Assembly (NCBI GenBank): GCA_022648685.1
Contig: JALCMW010000010.1
Span: forward strand, 1 to 64,000
DNA length: 64,000 nucleotides
Source of the DNA: Bacteroidales bacterium
GTDB lineage: Bacteria; Bacteroidota; Bacteroidia; Bacteroidales; UBA932
Direction of reading: 5' to 3'
Shown: positions 17,039 through 25,141 of the stretch, piece after piece
Numbering within the stretch: position 1 is the first letter of the stretch
Layout: the number at the start of each line of letters is the position of its first letter
Program-made: the position numbers and the translations under genes
The notes under the pieces: model-generated
Told to the model about the DNA's origin: nothing
What the model saw: only the letters and a program-made list of their open reading frames with translations
The model's database searches: none

Positions 17039-17590
17039 TTATAATGCTTTATTAGCTTTTTCTTTTAATTTCTTCCAATGTTCGGCCTTTCGTCGCCGAT
17101 ATTCATCAATGCCGCCAGCTAATTTCTTCCTAACTTCGTCATAAGCAAGGTCAAGATTTCCTTGAAAGCCATCCACATTTATATATTTTGAAATTCCATT
17201 CTACGTCCTTGGGGTCAAAATAATCACTATACACATCAATCCCTTCCAAAATGATTTGTTCAAGATTATCGAAAGTACAAATAGCAGGAAAATAGAAAAA
17301 CAAAGGGACACCATCTGCCGTCATATAAAAGCCATCTTTCGCATTCTTCATTGGAGCATAAAATAAGTAGTCAGCATCATAGCTAAGCAAGTGATTGTAC
17401 TCTGTAACATGTTCAACAGCATAACTCTTACTGTAATAACATCATTATCAGGGACAATGAATTTACAGCCAAAATCTAAAAATTTTTCATATAATCGGTT
17501 TTTTTGTAAATAACAGTTGAAAAAGGGGCCATCGATAACGATAAATAATAACCCGTCTGCTGCGTTATATTCATAGAATGAACTAAGGCA
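17039..17590 (-). pseudogene. Multiply frameshifted hypothetical gene, cut by an IS
   Basis: Reading the minus strand from 17590, one frame gives YNAADGLLFIVIDGPFFN and continues to about 17440. A second frame (17390-17170 region) gives SYDADYLFYAPMKN through VYSDYFDPKDVEWN. A third gives DGFQGNLDLAYDEVRKKLAG and the lysine-rich C-terminus, ending at 17039. Together they read as one protein with at least two frameshifts. Its 5' end is missing where the IS21 remnant begins. I do not recognise the family with confidence; an immunity-type protein is one possibility. Confidence 0.45.
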
Positions 17591-17599
17591 GACACAACA

Positions 17600-18390
17600 A
17601 TGTTAAAGATGGTCGATAGACAAACAATTATCCACATGTATCGGGTGCAGAAGATGTCGAGACGGGCAATATCCCGAGAACTCGACTGCAACCGTAAAAC
17701 AGTAAACAAAATCATTAAGGAGTATGAGGATGCAATGAGCAGCAGTAATCCGGAAGAGAACCTGGATGAAGTACTGACTTTGCAGCCTGCATACGACTCT
17801 TCCAAAAGAACCTTCCGTAGATTATCCAAGGAGATGATAAAAGAGATAGACCGGTGTCTTGAACAGAATCGCGTCCAATGTGCTACGGGAATGAAGAAGC
17901 AACGGAAGAAAAAGTGTGATATACACGAGTGGCTACGTGAGAAGGAATATAGGATAAGCTACTCCACAGTGTGCAACTATATCCGCATGAAGTCCAATAT
18001 TGACAGGTCTGACGAAGCTTTCATCAGACAGGCATACGAACCGGGCTATGGTGTTGAGTTTGACTGGGGCGAAGTTAAGCTTTACATTGACGATGTCCTC
18101 ACAAAGTTCTATATCGCCGTATTTACCTTCCAGTCAAGTAACGGCCGCCATGCCTATCTCTTTCGACACCAGAACACATTGGCCTTTATGGAAGCACACC
18201 GTAACTTCTTCATGGATGTCAGGGGTGTACCGGCCATGATGGTCTATGATAACATGAGAGTGGCCGTCAAGGAGTTTGCTGGACTTGAAAAGAAGCCTGC
18301 TGAAGCGCTCCTGCGCATGTCGGCTTTCTATGTCTTCGACTACCGCTTCTGTATATCCGTGCCGGCTGGGAAAAGGGTCTTTTCGGAGAC
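17600..18390 (+). pseudogene. istA: IS21 transposase IstA, truncated and frameshifted
   Basis: The N-terminus has an HTH (IIHMYRVQKMSRRAISREL) and a rve/DDE core: EFDWGEVKL supplies the first Asp and VYDNMRVAVK the second. After FDYRFC one base is out of phase; the shifted frame restores RAGWEKG, the expected IstA sequence, for seven residues. About 200 C-terminal residues of a usual 500 are absent. The ATG at 17609 (MVDRQTIIHMY) may be the native start. Confidence 0.75.
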
Positions 18391-18575
18391 TCCATCAATG
18401 TCATGCTCGCTGCCGCCGCATACAACTTCAAGAGGGTGATGAACCTTCTTTTGGACCTTATCGGAAGGGTGCTCAAATGGCTCCTTGCAGTGCCAAATGA
18501 GCATTATGAGAAAGCCTATGGCACTTACTACAGCACGTACTCAGAAGGTGGTGTGAAAAATCTGGCTTTTTAAGG
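18390..18575 (+). pseudogene. C-terminal fragment of an IS5/IS1182-type transposase
   Basis: In the frame following the IstA fragment the sequence reads GLFGDSINVMLAAAAYNFKR, a signature for the C-terminal part of IS5/IS1182 transposases, and continues for about 40 residues before stopping just before the putative element end. No start and no catalytic residues remain. Confidence 0.55.
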
Positions 18576-18594
18576 CTCGACTATATAAGATAAA

Positions 18595-19035
18595 TTACTC
18601 TTGCAAATAATCAAGTTCAATAAATAACAAGTCAGAACCACGATAATGAGGATGATTTGACAGTATAGGTAATTCAACAAACGAGAAGATTTTATTGCCT
18701 TTTTTAAAGATTCTAATATCTGCAGCTTCTGAACTCATGTGATAGCAAATTGGAGCATAAGAACTCTCCTCTTTTTCAAATGTTCCAAAAGCATCAATTC
18801 TACTATCAACCGAAATTCCTCCTCGCTCATTTATTAACTGCGTCTTAGGCAGGCTTATAACTGCATTCCCATTATCGACTTTAATGTCAGCTGTCAACGA
18901 TTCATCAAGGGGATCTTCAATGACTATCATTGTTCCCCTCCAACTTGAACCTTTCTTTCTAATGGAACACATCATCTTTTTAAATCTAAAGTGAAAAGAA
19001 CCACCAGAAACTAGATCTTCAAGTGAGAAAGATTT
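18595..19035 (-). pseudogene. C-terminal part of an amber-interrupted hypothetical protein
   Basis: This frame lies in the same reading phase as the 270-codon gene before it and is separated from it only by the TAG at 19036-19038. Between that stop and the first ATG (18975) it encodes twenty open residues (KSFSLEDLVSGG onward), which suggests a single ancestral protein of about 417 residues. The part from 18975 (126 residues) has beta-rich character (IDAFGTFEKEESSYAP, IFSFVELPILS) and no recognised domain. Confidence 0.5.
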
Positions 19036-19848
19036 CTATTCCTCAAGTGTTTTATGGTACGACACCATATCACCTTTATCATTTCGGAACATTTCGATTA
19101 AGTCAAGACACTCTGGCTTCAATGATCCATTGAAATGAAAGACGAATGTACGTTTGCCATCGTTAGATTCACAATGCAATGTGTTATCTGTCTTTTTTAC
19201 AACCTGACCTGTCACAAGGGGATTATATGGTGGAATCATAAATTCAAAGCTGCCGTTGTTGAATTTATAATATACATCTCTTTGAGTAGGACTATCTGTA
19301 GTCTTAACTCCGTTTCTCCATAGGCAGTTTCTTGGAGAACTGAAATGAATATAATCTTGACCAGCTTCAATTTTATGAGCACGAATAAAATAGTTCTTTA
19401 TATAGTTTCCATAATCAGAGCACATTTGGATGTTCATCTTATATCCATTTACACCATAATCCCTTTCTTCTGCACCATAATGCCCTTCTCCATACTTAAT
19501 CATATAGTTGAAGACTTTATCAGATACAGAAAAATTTTTTGATGGTATTTGTTTCAGCAGATTAGAAGAAATATAATCAAGCTCAAAATCAATCTGATAA
19601 GAGTCCTTCATATACAGAAATGCTGCTAAATAGATGGCTTCCGCTTCAAGTCCTTTTGTGTCAAGAGATGCATGTTTCTTAAGGTCAGAAACACTTTCTT
19701 TAACAAATTGTTCTACAGGATCAATAGATGAAAATTTTACCTGTGCAGGCTTGGGATTTGTCACATTCTGTGGCTGTCCCACTTGAGAAGAAGACTGTTC
19801 TTTCGATTTGCCTTCTTTCTTACCAAAAAGAAATTCAAAAAAATCCAT
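19036..19848 (-). CDS. Hypothetical protein with in-frame amber stop
   Basis: 270 residues, beginning MDFFEFLFGKKEGKSKEQ, then a flexible Ser/Gln/Pro linker, a helical region (EAEAIYLAAFLYMKD) and a beta-rich C-terminal half (FVFHFNGSLKPECLDL). No known family recognised. It starts 1 nt after the 386-residue gene, so the two are coupled. The stop TAG leads in-frame into the next open segment. The cassette is strongly AT-rich compared with the surrounding DNA, a sign of transfer. Confidence 0.55.
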   Translation of the reverse strand: MDFFEFLFGKKEGKSKEQSSSQVGQPQNVTNPKPAQVKFSSIDPVEQFVKESVSDLKKHASLDTKGLEAEAIYLAAFLYMKDSYQIDFELDYISSNLLKQIPSKNFSVSDKVFNYMIKYGEGHYGAEERDYGVNGYKMNIQMCSDYGNYIKNYFIRAHKIEAGQDYIHFSSPRNCLWRNGVKTTDSPTQRDVYYKFNNGSFEFMIPPYNPLVTGQVVKKTDNTLHCESNDGKRTFVFHFNGSLKPECLDLIEMFRNDKGDMVSYHKTLEE

Positions 19849-19849
19849 A

Positions 19850-21010
19850 TTACTTATATGATTTAAAATTTAACGTTCTGTTTCTTAATGCTTTGTAATT
19901 GTATTTGCATTCATTTAGAATGGTTTTGAATATTAATTCTATTTCTTTATCTTGAAGAGTGATCTTGCCGGAATAAATGTCAGAATAAAAAGAAAATGCA
20001 ATTTCTTTTGCCAATTCATGTTTTTTCGAAACAATTTGACCATAATTCTTATCTTCTATATCAACATACCCACCTGTATCATTAGGCCAAAAAGATGCAT
20101 TTTGATAGTATGTTAGAGATTTCATGTTATATTTCCAGCCTGATGCAAAAGACACTGTTTCGGCCAATTCATTGCAATAATGAGCATAATACATATCTGA
20201 TATGTATAGAAGGTCTGGATTTATATGAAGCGGTATAACGTATCTCGCAAATGGAGATATAACAATTGAGGCTCTGTTTACATATGCATTTTGCTGAAAG
20301 ATTTCATCGGAAGCATTACATGCCAACTTTGTAAGATAAATATAGTCATAAGAAAACAATTTCCTGTAAATCTCAATTTTCTGCTTGGGAAACATTAATA
20401 AAAGTAGCCTAAACGTATTTACAGCACCTACCAATCCGTACTCGCTATTCCAAAATCTATTTGGAAAAGTCGCCAACAATCTAATGCTTCTATATAGATA
20501 TCCCAATGATTCTTCGAATTTTTGGGCATAAATGTACATACCTGCAATATCAGCAAGTATATATGGATGTTCTTTGTCCTTAAATTCAAAAACGACAGAG
20601 TTTAATAAAAATTCAGGTATCTCGTATAATGAAAGATTTATTCCTCGTGTTTTCCACGGAGAATTTAGATCCTTGTAAACAGGTTTTTCGCTTTGAAAAC
20701 TTTGAACTTTACGAACATAATCTTCTACGTAAGAATCGTCAATGCATAGACTCCTGTCTATATGTGTGACTTCAGATAGAGGTTTTTCCTGACAATTCCT
20801 GTGCAGTGTTAATCCCAATTCTTTAACCAGTTCAGAGATTGTCTTATCCTGAACAACGTTTACATAATAGTCAAACAACATCGGAAACAGCCAATTTTCT
20901 TTCTTTGGTTGAAAACAAATTGAATGTTTGGATGCAAAGTCATTGAAAGCTTCAGGATTAAGTTCCCTGATCTTTTCTAATAATTCTTTTATATGTTGCT
21001 CGTCTTTCAT
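19850..21010 (-). CDS. Hypothetical helical protein, possibly TPR-like
   Basis: 386 residues, mostly alpha-helical with many aromatic residues (LADIAGMYIYAQKFEESLGYLYRSI looks like a helical hairpin repeat). No catalytic motif seen and no family recognised. First gene of the AT-rich cassette; it begins about 16 nt from the end of the IS3 element, so any native promoter was removed and expression may come from the IS. With the gene after it, it could be a toxin, defence or immunity pair; the sequence does not show which. Confidence 0.5.
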   Translation of the reverse strand: MKDEQHIKELLEKIRELNPEAFNDFASKHSICFQPKKENWLFPMLFDYYVNVVQDKTISELVKELGLTLHRNCQEKPLSEVTHIDRSLCIDDSYVEDYVRKVQSFQSEKPVYKDLNSPWKTRGINLSLYEIPEFLLNSVVFEFKDKEHPYILADIAGMYIYAQKFEESLGYLYRSIRLLATFPNRFWNSEYGLVGAVNTFRLLLLMFPKQKIEIYRKLFSYDYIYLTKLACNASDEIFQQNAYVNRASIVISPFARYVIPLHINPDLLYISDMYYAHYCNELAETVSFASGWKYNMKSLTYYQNASFWPNDTGGYVDIEDKNYGQIVSKKHELAKEIAFSFYSDIYSGKITLQDKEIELIFKTILNECKYNYKALRNRTLNFKSYK

Positions 21011-21084
21011 CTAATTATTATACTACTCCCCATTATTCGACAGGGTTTAACTTTTATTCTGTTCGTTGTGAACCCATCCCCTTT

Positions 21085-21930
21085 TTAGGACCACTCATTA
21101 TTAGAGAAATCGATGATTTTATTTCTTAATATATACTCGTTTTCTACCTCCTGTGGTGTTCTGTCTTGCAGAGAACTATGTGGTCGGAACTCGTTATATT
21201 CTCTAATATACGACTCTATTTTATCCTCTGCATCCTGCAAAGATAAGAACCAATTCGTATTTAAGCATTCATCACGAAAACTTCCGTTAAAAGATTCTAT
21301 GAAAGGATTGTCCGTAGGCCTTCCGGGACGGGAGAAGTCTAATGTTACTTTATTCTCCCATGCCCAACGATCCAATTCTTTGGAAATAAACTCCGGACCG
21401 TTGTCGACTTGAATACGCTTTGGTATTATACCTCTGTTGTGATGTATTTTCTCCAGCGTATTAACAACATCAGTTCCCTTCATCGATTGGCCGACTTTTA
21501 TCGCTAGGCATTTACGACTGTAGTTATCCACGATCGTTAATGCTCTGAATTTTTTCCCATTGAATAACAGATCCGATACAAAATCCATACTCCAGTACTC
21601 GTTAATCCCTTTTATTTCTGTCCGTTCCATGCGTTGATCTCCGGCACGGCTCTTTTTATGTCTTTTCATCCTTAAATTCAATCCCTCCTGGCAATACAAT
21701 CGATACACGCGTTTGTGATTGACAAACCAACCTTCTCTTCGTAACAGTACGTATATACGCCGGAACCCATATCTGACACGGCTCATTGCTATATCCCGCA
21801 TTCGACTTATCAATGCCCGGTTGTCTTTCCCTCGTGATTTATAGTAATACATAGATCTTGGAAAATCAATAAGACTGCAAATACGTCTTATCGATACCCT
21901 GTAATCTTCGTATAATACTTCTACTGCCAT
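21085..21930 (-). CDS. IS3-family transposase OrfB
   Basis: 281 residues from the ATG, with the rve integrase core: WSMDFVSDLLF (first Asp), IQVDNGPEFISKEL (second Asp) and FNGSFRDECLNTNWF (catalytic Glu), followed by YNEFRPHSSLQDRTPQE. The N-terminal HTH_21 part contains RRIYVLLRREGW. The frame is open upstream through the A8 run near 21955-21963, so it is probably made as an OrfAB fusion by -1 frameshifting. It looks intact. Confidence 0.9.
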   Translation of the reverse strand: MAVEVLYEDYRVSIRRICSLIDFPRSMYYYKSRGKDNRALISRMRDIAMSRVRYGFRRIYVLLRREGWFVNHKRVYRLYCQEGLNLRMKRHKKSRAGDQRMERTEIKGINEYWSMDFVSDLLFNGKKFRALTIVDNYSRKCLAIKVGQSMKGTDVVNTLEKIHHNRGIIPKRIQVDNGPEFISKELDRWAWENKVTLDFSRPGRPTDNPFIESFNGSFRDECLNTNWFLSLQDAEDKIESYIREYNEFRPHSSLQDRTPQEVENEYILRNKIIDFSNNEWS

Positions 21931-22213
21931 TCTCTTCTGCGTTGACCTTAAAACTTTTTTTTAATACATCCTGCAACATCTGCTTGTCTAAAGACAAATC
22001 TGCTACAATCTGCTTTAATTTGGCGTTCTCCTCTTCCAACTGGTGTAATTTTCTCAATTCCGATACGCCCAAGCCGCCATACTTCTTCTTCCAATTATAA
22101 AATGTGGCTTCTGATATACCTGTCTTTCGACATACTTCTTCTACGCTTATGCCTGTTTCTGCCTGCTTTAATACAAATGCAATTTGACTCTCTGTGTATT
22201 TACTCTTTTTCAT
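21866..22213 (-). CDS. IS3-family transposase OrfA
   Basis: 115 residues with an HTH_8 domain (KYTESQIAFVLKQAETG, KTGISEATFYNWKKKYGG) and a leucine zipper (LRKLHQLEEENAKLKQIV). It overlaps orfB by 65 nt. The overlap contains TTAAAAAAAAG, a classic slippery run for the -1 shift that makes the OrfAB transposase. ATG 22213 opens MKKSKYTESQ. Confidence 0.9.
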   Translation of the reverse strand: MKKSKYTESQIAFVLKQAETGISVEEVCRKTGISEATFYNWKKKYGGLGVSELRKLHQLEEENAKLKQIVADLSLDKQMLQDVLKKSFKVNAEENGSRSIIRRLQGIDKTYLQSY

Positions 22214-22288
22214 CGGCTTTCTTTTATGTTTAAAGTTATTCCTTTTTGCCGATTTCTCTATTTTTGTTGGTCCGATTTATTGGGTAGA

Positions 22289-22909
22289 GATCAGCTTGTT
22301 GATGGTACTGTTTTTCATACCATTCTTACCAAGATAATCGATGAAGTTGGAGATACCTTCTTCATCAAACTTTTCGAAAGTCAGCTTCTTGTCGAATCCT
22401 GTAAGATGGTTACGAAGAGCTGCAAACTTTTCATGCGTCGCAGGAGTCCAATCATTCAACTTACCATTGACTTTCACAAACTCATCAAAACACTTCCACA
22501 AGCTCTTTATTTTTACCTGCTCCGATTTAATATCCACTTGCTGAACAGATAAAGCTCTATCTTTTTCGGGAGGCGTGGCCACTTCTTGGGGCTTTGGCGT
22601 GTTTTGATATTTATAGGCATATCGAAGTTCTGCCGTAGTAGGCATGACATTTCTTAATTCAAAATCACAGAAGATTGAGACCATGTTTACCAACATCAGG
22701 GATAGCTTGTCGTTGAGGTCATTTGCAAGCGCAGCACTTGAATTAAAGAGAATTACACGCTGTTGAGCATCATCCCAATTACTTTTGTCAAGGATGATAC
22801 CAGTCTGAAAATCCAGTCTCTTTCCATCGTAAGAAACACGCATACGAAGTCTGCTCTCAGCATTACGTTGGGTCTGGAGCGAGAATTTAATTGTTCGTTT
22901 GATGATCAT
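22289..22909 (-). pseudogene. int: Bacteroidales tyrosine recombinase (island integrase), C-terminus lost
   Basis: The N-terminal 205 residues of a Bacteroides-type integrase: the arm-binding part (IKFSLQTQRNAESRLRMRVSYDGKR), a variable linker, and the SAM-like core-binding domain (FDEFVKVNGKLNDWTPATHEK through NSTINK). The sequence then enters the IS3 element; the catalytic domain with R, H, R and Y is absent from the window. It reads away from the att fragment at 23,240, the usual orientation for an island integrase. Catalytically dead. Confidence 0.88.
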
Positions 22910-22951
22910 ATCTGTTTCCTTTTATTTCAAAGTTAGCCAAATATCCGATTC

Positions 22952-23103
22952 TTGACCCACTTTTGACCCACTTTTTGGCGGATATTTCCTCTTTTGTAAA
23001 ATAAAATTCTAACAGAGTTCCGAGGGTACAAAAATAGGGTATTTTTGAACCTCTTTGTTTTGACCCACTATTTGACCCAAGATTGACCCGGTCCTTGACC
23101 CAC
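22952..23103. repeat. Six TTGACCC direct repeats (candidate integrase arm sites)
   Basis: TTGACCCAC or close variants occur at 22952, 22963, 23060, 23072 (ending AA), 23083 (ending GG) and 23095, all in the same orientation. They lie between the integrase start and the att fragment. Their spacing (11, 97, 12, 11, 12) groups them in turns of the helix, as expected for arm-type sites of a tyrosine recombinase. A small frame across them is not a gene. Confidence 0.6.
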
Positions 23104-23239
23104 TTTTTTGTGTGGGATATTCGTACAGTCGTTATCAACCAAACAAAACCATTTCAATATATATCATCAAGAAGTTGATTATCAAGTATTTTTGATAACG
23201 ATTGATATTGATGTTAAATGATGTTATACAGAAGTCTTT

Positions 23240-23256
23240 ATCCCTCTCTTTCCGCA
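23240..23256 (+). other. Island attachment site: 3' end of a tRNA-Ser gene
   Basis: ATCCCTCTCTTTCCGCA matches the end of a bacterial tRNA-Ser: CCCTC (T-stem 3' strand), TCTTTCC (7-nt acceptor strand), G73 (the serine discriminator) and CA. The rest of a tRNA is absent upstream, where the island begins. So this is the duplicated att core on the integrase side; the intact tRNA should lie beyond the left edge of the window. Confidence 0.7.
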
Positions 23257-23259
23257 CCG

Positions 23260-23292
23260 AAAGCCCTGAGTCTGAAATACTCGGGGCTTTTT
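23260..23292 (+). terminator. Intrinsic terminator of the tRNA locus
   Basis: A 12-bp stem with one G-T wobble (23260-23271 pairing with 23279-23290), a 7-nt loop and a T-tract. It would originally have ended the tRNA-Ser transcript. Confidence 0.75.
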
Positions 23293-23530
23293 CTGAGATC
23301 GATTCTTCATATTTTATCCTTTGATAAAATCAATTCTTATTATATTTATTCTATTACTCTGTGATTTAATTTGCAAAACCGTTTAATATTATATATTTTT
23401 ACAGGTAAGAGCCGGAATGCCAGTTTAAAATATCTTGTCGATCCGGCATAGGTACAGATGATATGAGCTATGAGCAAAGAGCGTCAATTTGCTTGATATT
23501 TTTATTAACCCGTTAAAACCCGATAATAAA

Positions 23531-24154
23531 ATGAAAACACGAGTACGAATATTTTGGAATCTTCTGGCAGCTGCCGGCATAATCATGTTGTTTGCATGTA
23601 AAAGTGATGATGATGAACAGACAACGTCATCTACGGCATTGACCGTTGCCGAGCGGTCAGATTTGCTCCAATTGAGGGAGGAAGAGAAATTGGCAAGGGA
23701 CGTTTATCAGTACAGTTACGAAAAATACGGCCTGGCCATATTTCAAAATATCGGCAATAGTGAACAGACCCATATGGATCAGGTATTGCAGATACTGTCC
23801 AATTATAAACTGGCCGATCCCGCAAGCAGCGTCGCTGGAGTGTTTAATAATGCTGATCTTCAAACAGTTTATAACCAGCTTGTTGCTAAAGTGGATCAAT
23901 CCGTGGCGGAAGCAATGGTCGTAGGTGCTACGATAGAAGATCTGGACATAAAAGATATCGAGGACTTTTTGCAGAGAACGACAAAAAAGGATATTATAGC
24001 GATGTACAACAGTCTTATGTGTGGTTCGCGCAATCACCTTAGGTCTTATTATACTCAAATTCTGGCCATAGGTGGCTCATATTCACCGATATATATTACC
24101 AGAGCTGAATTCGATTCGATTGTAAACAGCAGCAACGAACAGTGCGGGAGATAG
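23531..24154 (+). CDS. DUF2202 ferritin-like lipoprotein
   Basis: 207 residues. The signal peptide ends in a lipobox (LFAC), so it should be a lipoprotein. The DUF2202 domain follows: LREEEKLARDVYQYSYEKYG, the FQNIGNSEQTHMDQV helix with His and Glu, IEDFLQRTTKKDI, and LMCGSRNHLRSYY. Ferritin-like di-iron ligands (Glu, His) are visible, but the activity of the family is unknown. ATG 23531 (MKTRVR) is preferred over the upstream frame start at 23489. A short GC-rich hairpin follows the stop. Confidence 0.85.
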   Translation: MKTRVRIFWNLLAAAGIIMLFACKSDDDEQTTSSTALTVAERSDLLQLREEEKLARDVYQYSYEKYGLAIFQNIGNSEQTHMDQVLQILSNYKLADPASSVAGVFNNADLQTVYNQLVAKVDQSVAEAMVVGATIEDLDIKDIEDFLQRTTKKDIIAMYNSLMCGSRNHLRSYYTQILAIGGSYSPIYITRAEFDSIVNSSNEQCGR

Positions 24155-24229
24155 CCGGCTTTTTTGCCGGTTCCGGTTATTGGAAACGATAAAAAACGTA
24201 TATTTACCTTTTGAAAGATTAAATATCAT

Positions 24230-24808
24230 ATGAAAAAGAAAGTATACGTGTTTTTATTTGACGGTTATTCCGATTGGGAGATTTCATATTTCTCTCCTGA
24301 AATAATGAAAAGCGACAAATTCGATCTAGTCTATTTTTCCCTTTCCGGAGAACCGGTAACTTCCATGGGAGGTTTGAATGTCAAACCTTCAGTATCAATT
24401 GATGATGTGGACCGGAATGATGCCTGCATATTGGTTCTTCCCGGAGGTTTGTCTTGGGAAAACAGTGAAAATCAAGAAATTCTAGAACTAACGAAATCTC
24501 TTTTCGCAAATGGTATTACAGTAGCTGCAATCTGTGCTGCTACTATATTTCTGGGGCATGCCGGCCTATTGGAGAATTTGAAGCATACCAGCAATGATTT
24601 GAATTATTTGAAAAGTGTCGTTCCAGAGTATACCGGGGATAAATATTATGTCGATTCTCCGGCTGTCTCAGACAAGAATCTGATTACCGCGAACGGGACG
24701 GCTCCGATTGAATTCGCAAGGGAAATTTTCAGGAAAATCGGATTGTTCGGCGAGGACAAGCTGGAAAAATGGTTCCAACTGTTCAAAAACGGAATCTGGA
24801 GCGCATAG
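24230..24808 (+). CDS. DJ-1/PfpI-family protein
   Basis: 192 residues of the class I glutamine amidotransferase-like fold: VYVFLFDGYSDWEIS, LVLPGGLSWEN and the nucleophile elbow AAICAAT, whose Cys is the reactive residue. This family includes proteases, chaperones and deglycases; the exact substrate is unknown. It starts 75 nt after the DUF2202 gene; TATATTTA at 24199-24206 may be its -7 box. A 334-nt gap follows that holds a strong terminator and no gene. Confidence 0.85.
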   Translation: MKKKVYVFLFDGYSDWEISYFSPEIMKSDKFDLVYFSLSGEPVTSMGGLNVKPSVSIDDVDRNDACILVLPGGLSWENSENQEILELTKSLFANGITVAAICAATIFLGHAGLLENLKHTSNDLNYLKSVVPEYTGDKYYVDSPAVSDKNLITANGTAPIEFAREIFRKIGLFGEDKLEKWFQLFKNGIWSA

Positions 24809-24975
24809 CTATCATGGAAAAGATCCGATTTCGATTTGTTTCAAAAGAAAACGATCGATGAACCATAGGGAAATTATGGATGACAGTTGAAAATGTTTTT
24901 GGACAGGATAAAAGAAAAATGTGCGAAAATGAAAGAATTGTGATGCATTTATTGCGTAACTTATGATTTACAACT

Positions 24976-25019
24976 ATCACAAAAAGCCATTTAAATACTC
25001 TTAAATGGCTTTTTGTGAT
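24976..25019. terminator. Perfect 19-bp bidirectional terminator
   Basis: Arms 24976-24994 and 25001-25019 are exact complements around a 6-nt loop, with A-runs and T-runs within the arms. It lies in the gap between the DJ-1 gene and the threonine operon. Confidence 0.8.
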
Positions 25020-25116
25020 TACTGGAAGAAGACAATAGGCTTTATCCTTGTTAAAACATAAGTAAAATTTTTGCGTTTCTTTGTAAATCATTGTTTTTCA
25101 CTAAAAAGATATGTAA

Positions 25117-25128
25117 TTTGAGCTCAAA
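25117..25128. promoter_or_regulatory. Palindrome before the threonine operon
   Basis: TTTGAGCTCAAA is a perfect 12-nt palindrome 13 nt before the start codon, and TTTTGAGC repeats one arm at 25133-25140. It may be an operator or an RNA element in the 5' leader. Confidence 0.35.
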
Positions 25129-25141
25129 CATATTTTGAGCC

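Larger units (their letters stand above)
17591..18585 (+). mobile_element. Chimeric IS21/IS5-family remnant
   Basis: The left 780 nt encode an IS21 transposase N-terminus and the right 200 nt encode the C-terminus of an IS5/IS1182-type transposase, ending close to the TTTTTAAGGCTCGACTA end typical of that group. istB and the second half of istA are missing. The join falls at an AAAAGGG stretch compatible with both genes, so a recombination or deletion fused two elements. Confidence 0.6.
21026..22288 (-). mobile_element. IS3-family insertion sequence
   Basis: About 1.26 kb holding orfA and orfB in the usual overlapping arrangement. The proposed ends are an imperfect inverted pair: CCCCATTATTCGACAGG at the left and the complement of CCGATTTATTGGGTAGA at the right. 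One side abuts the integrase gene and the other side abuts the 386-residue gene, with the rest of the integrase missing. No target duplication is evident, which points to an IS-adjacent deletion. End positions are approximate. Confidence 0.75.

Noticed and set aside
22887..23138. Minus-strand ORF of 83 codons upstream of the integrase
   Set aside because: It runs through the TTGACCC repeats and overlaps the integrase start; the repeats explain its repeated residues.
23221..23256. Complete tRNA gene
   Set aside because: Only the 3' end matches; no anticodon arm, D arm or 5' acceptor strand upstream, so it is an att duplication.
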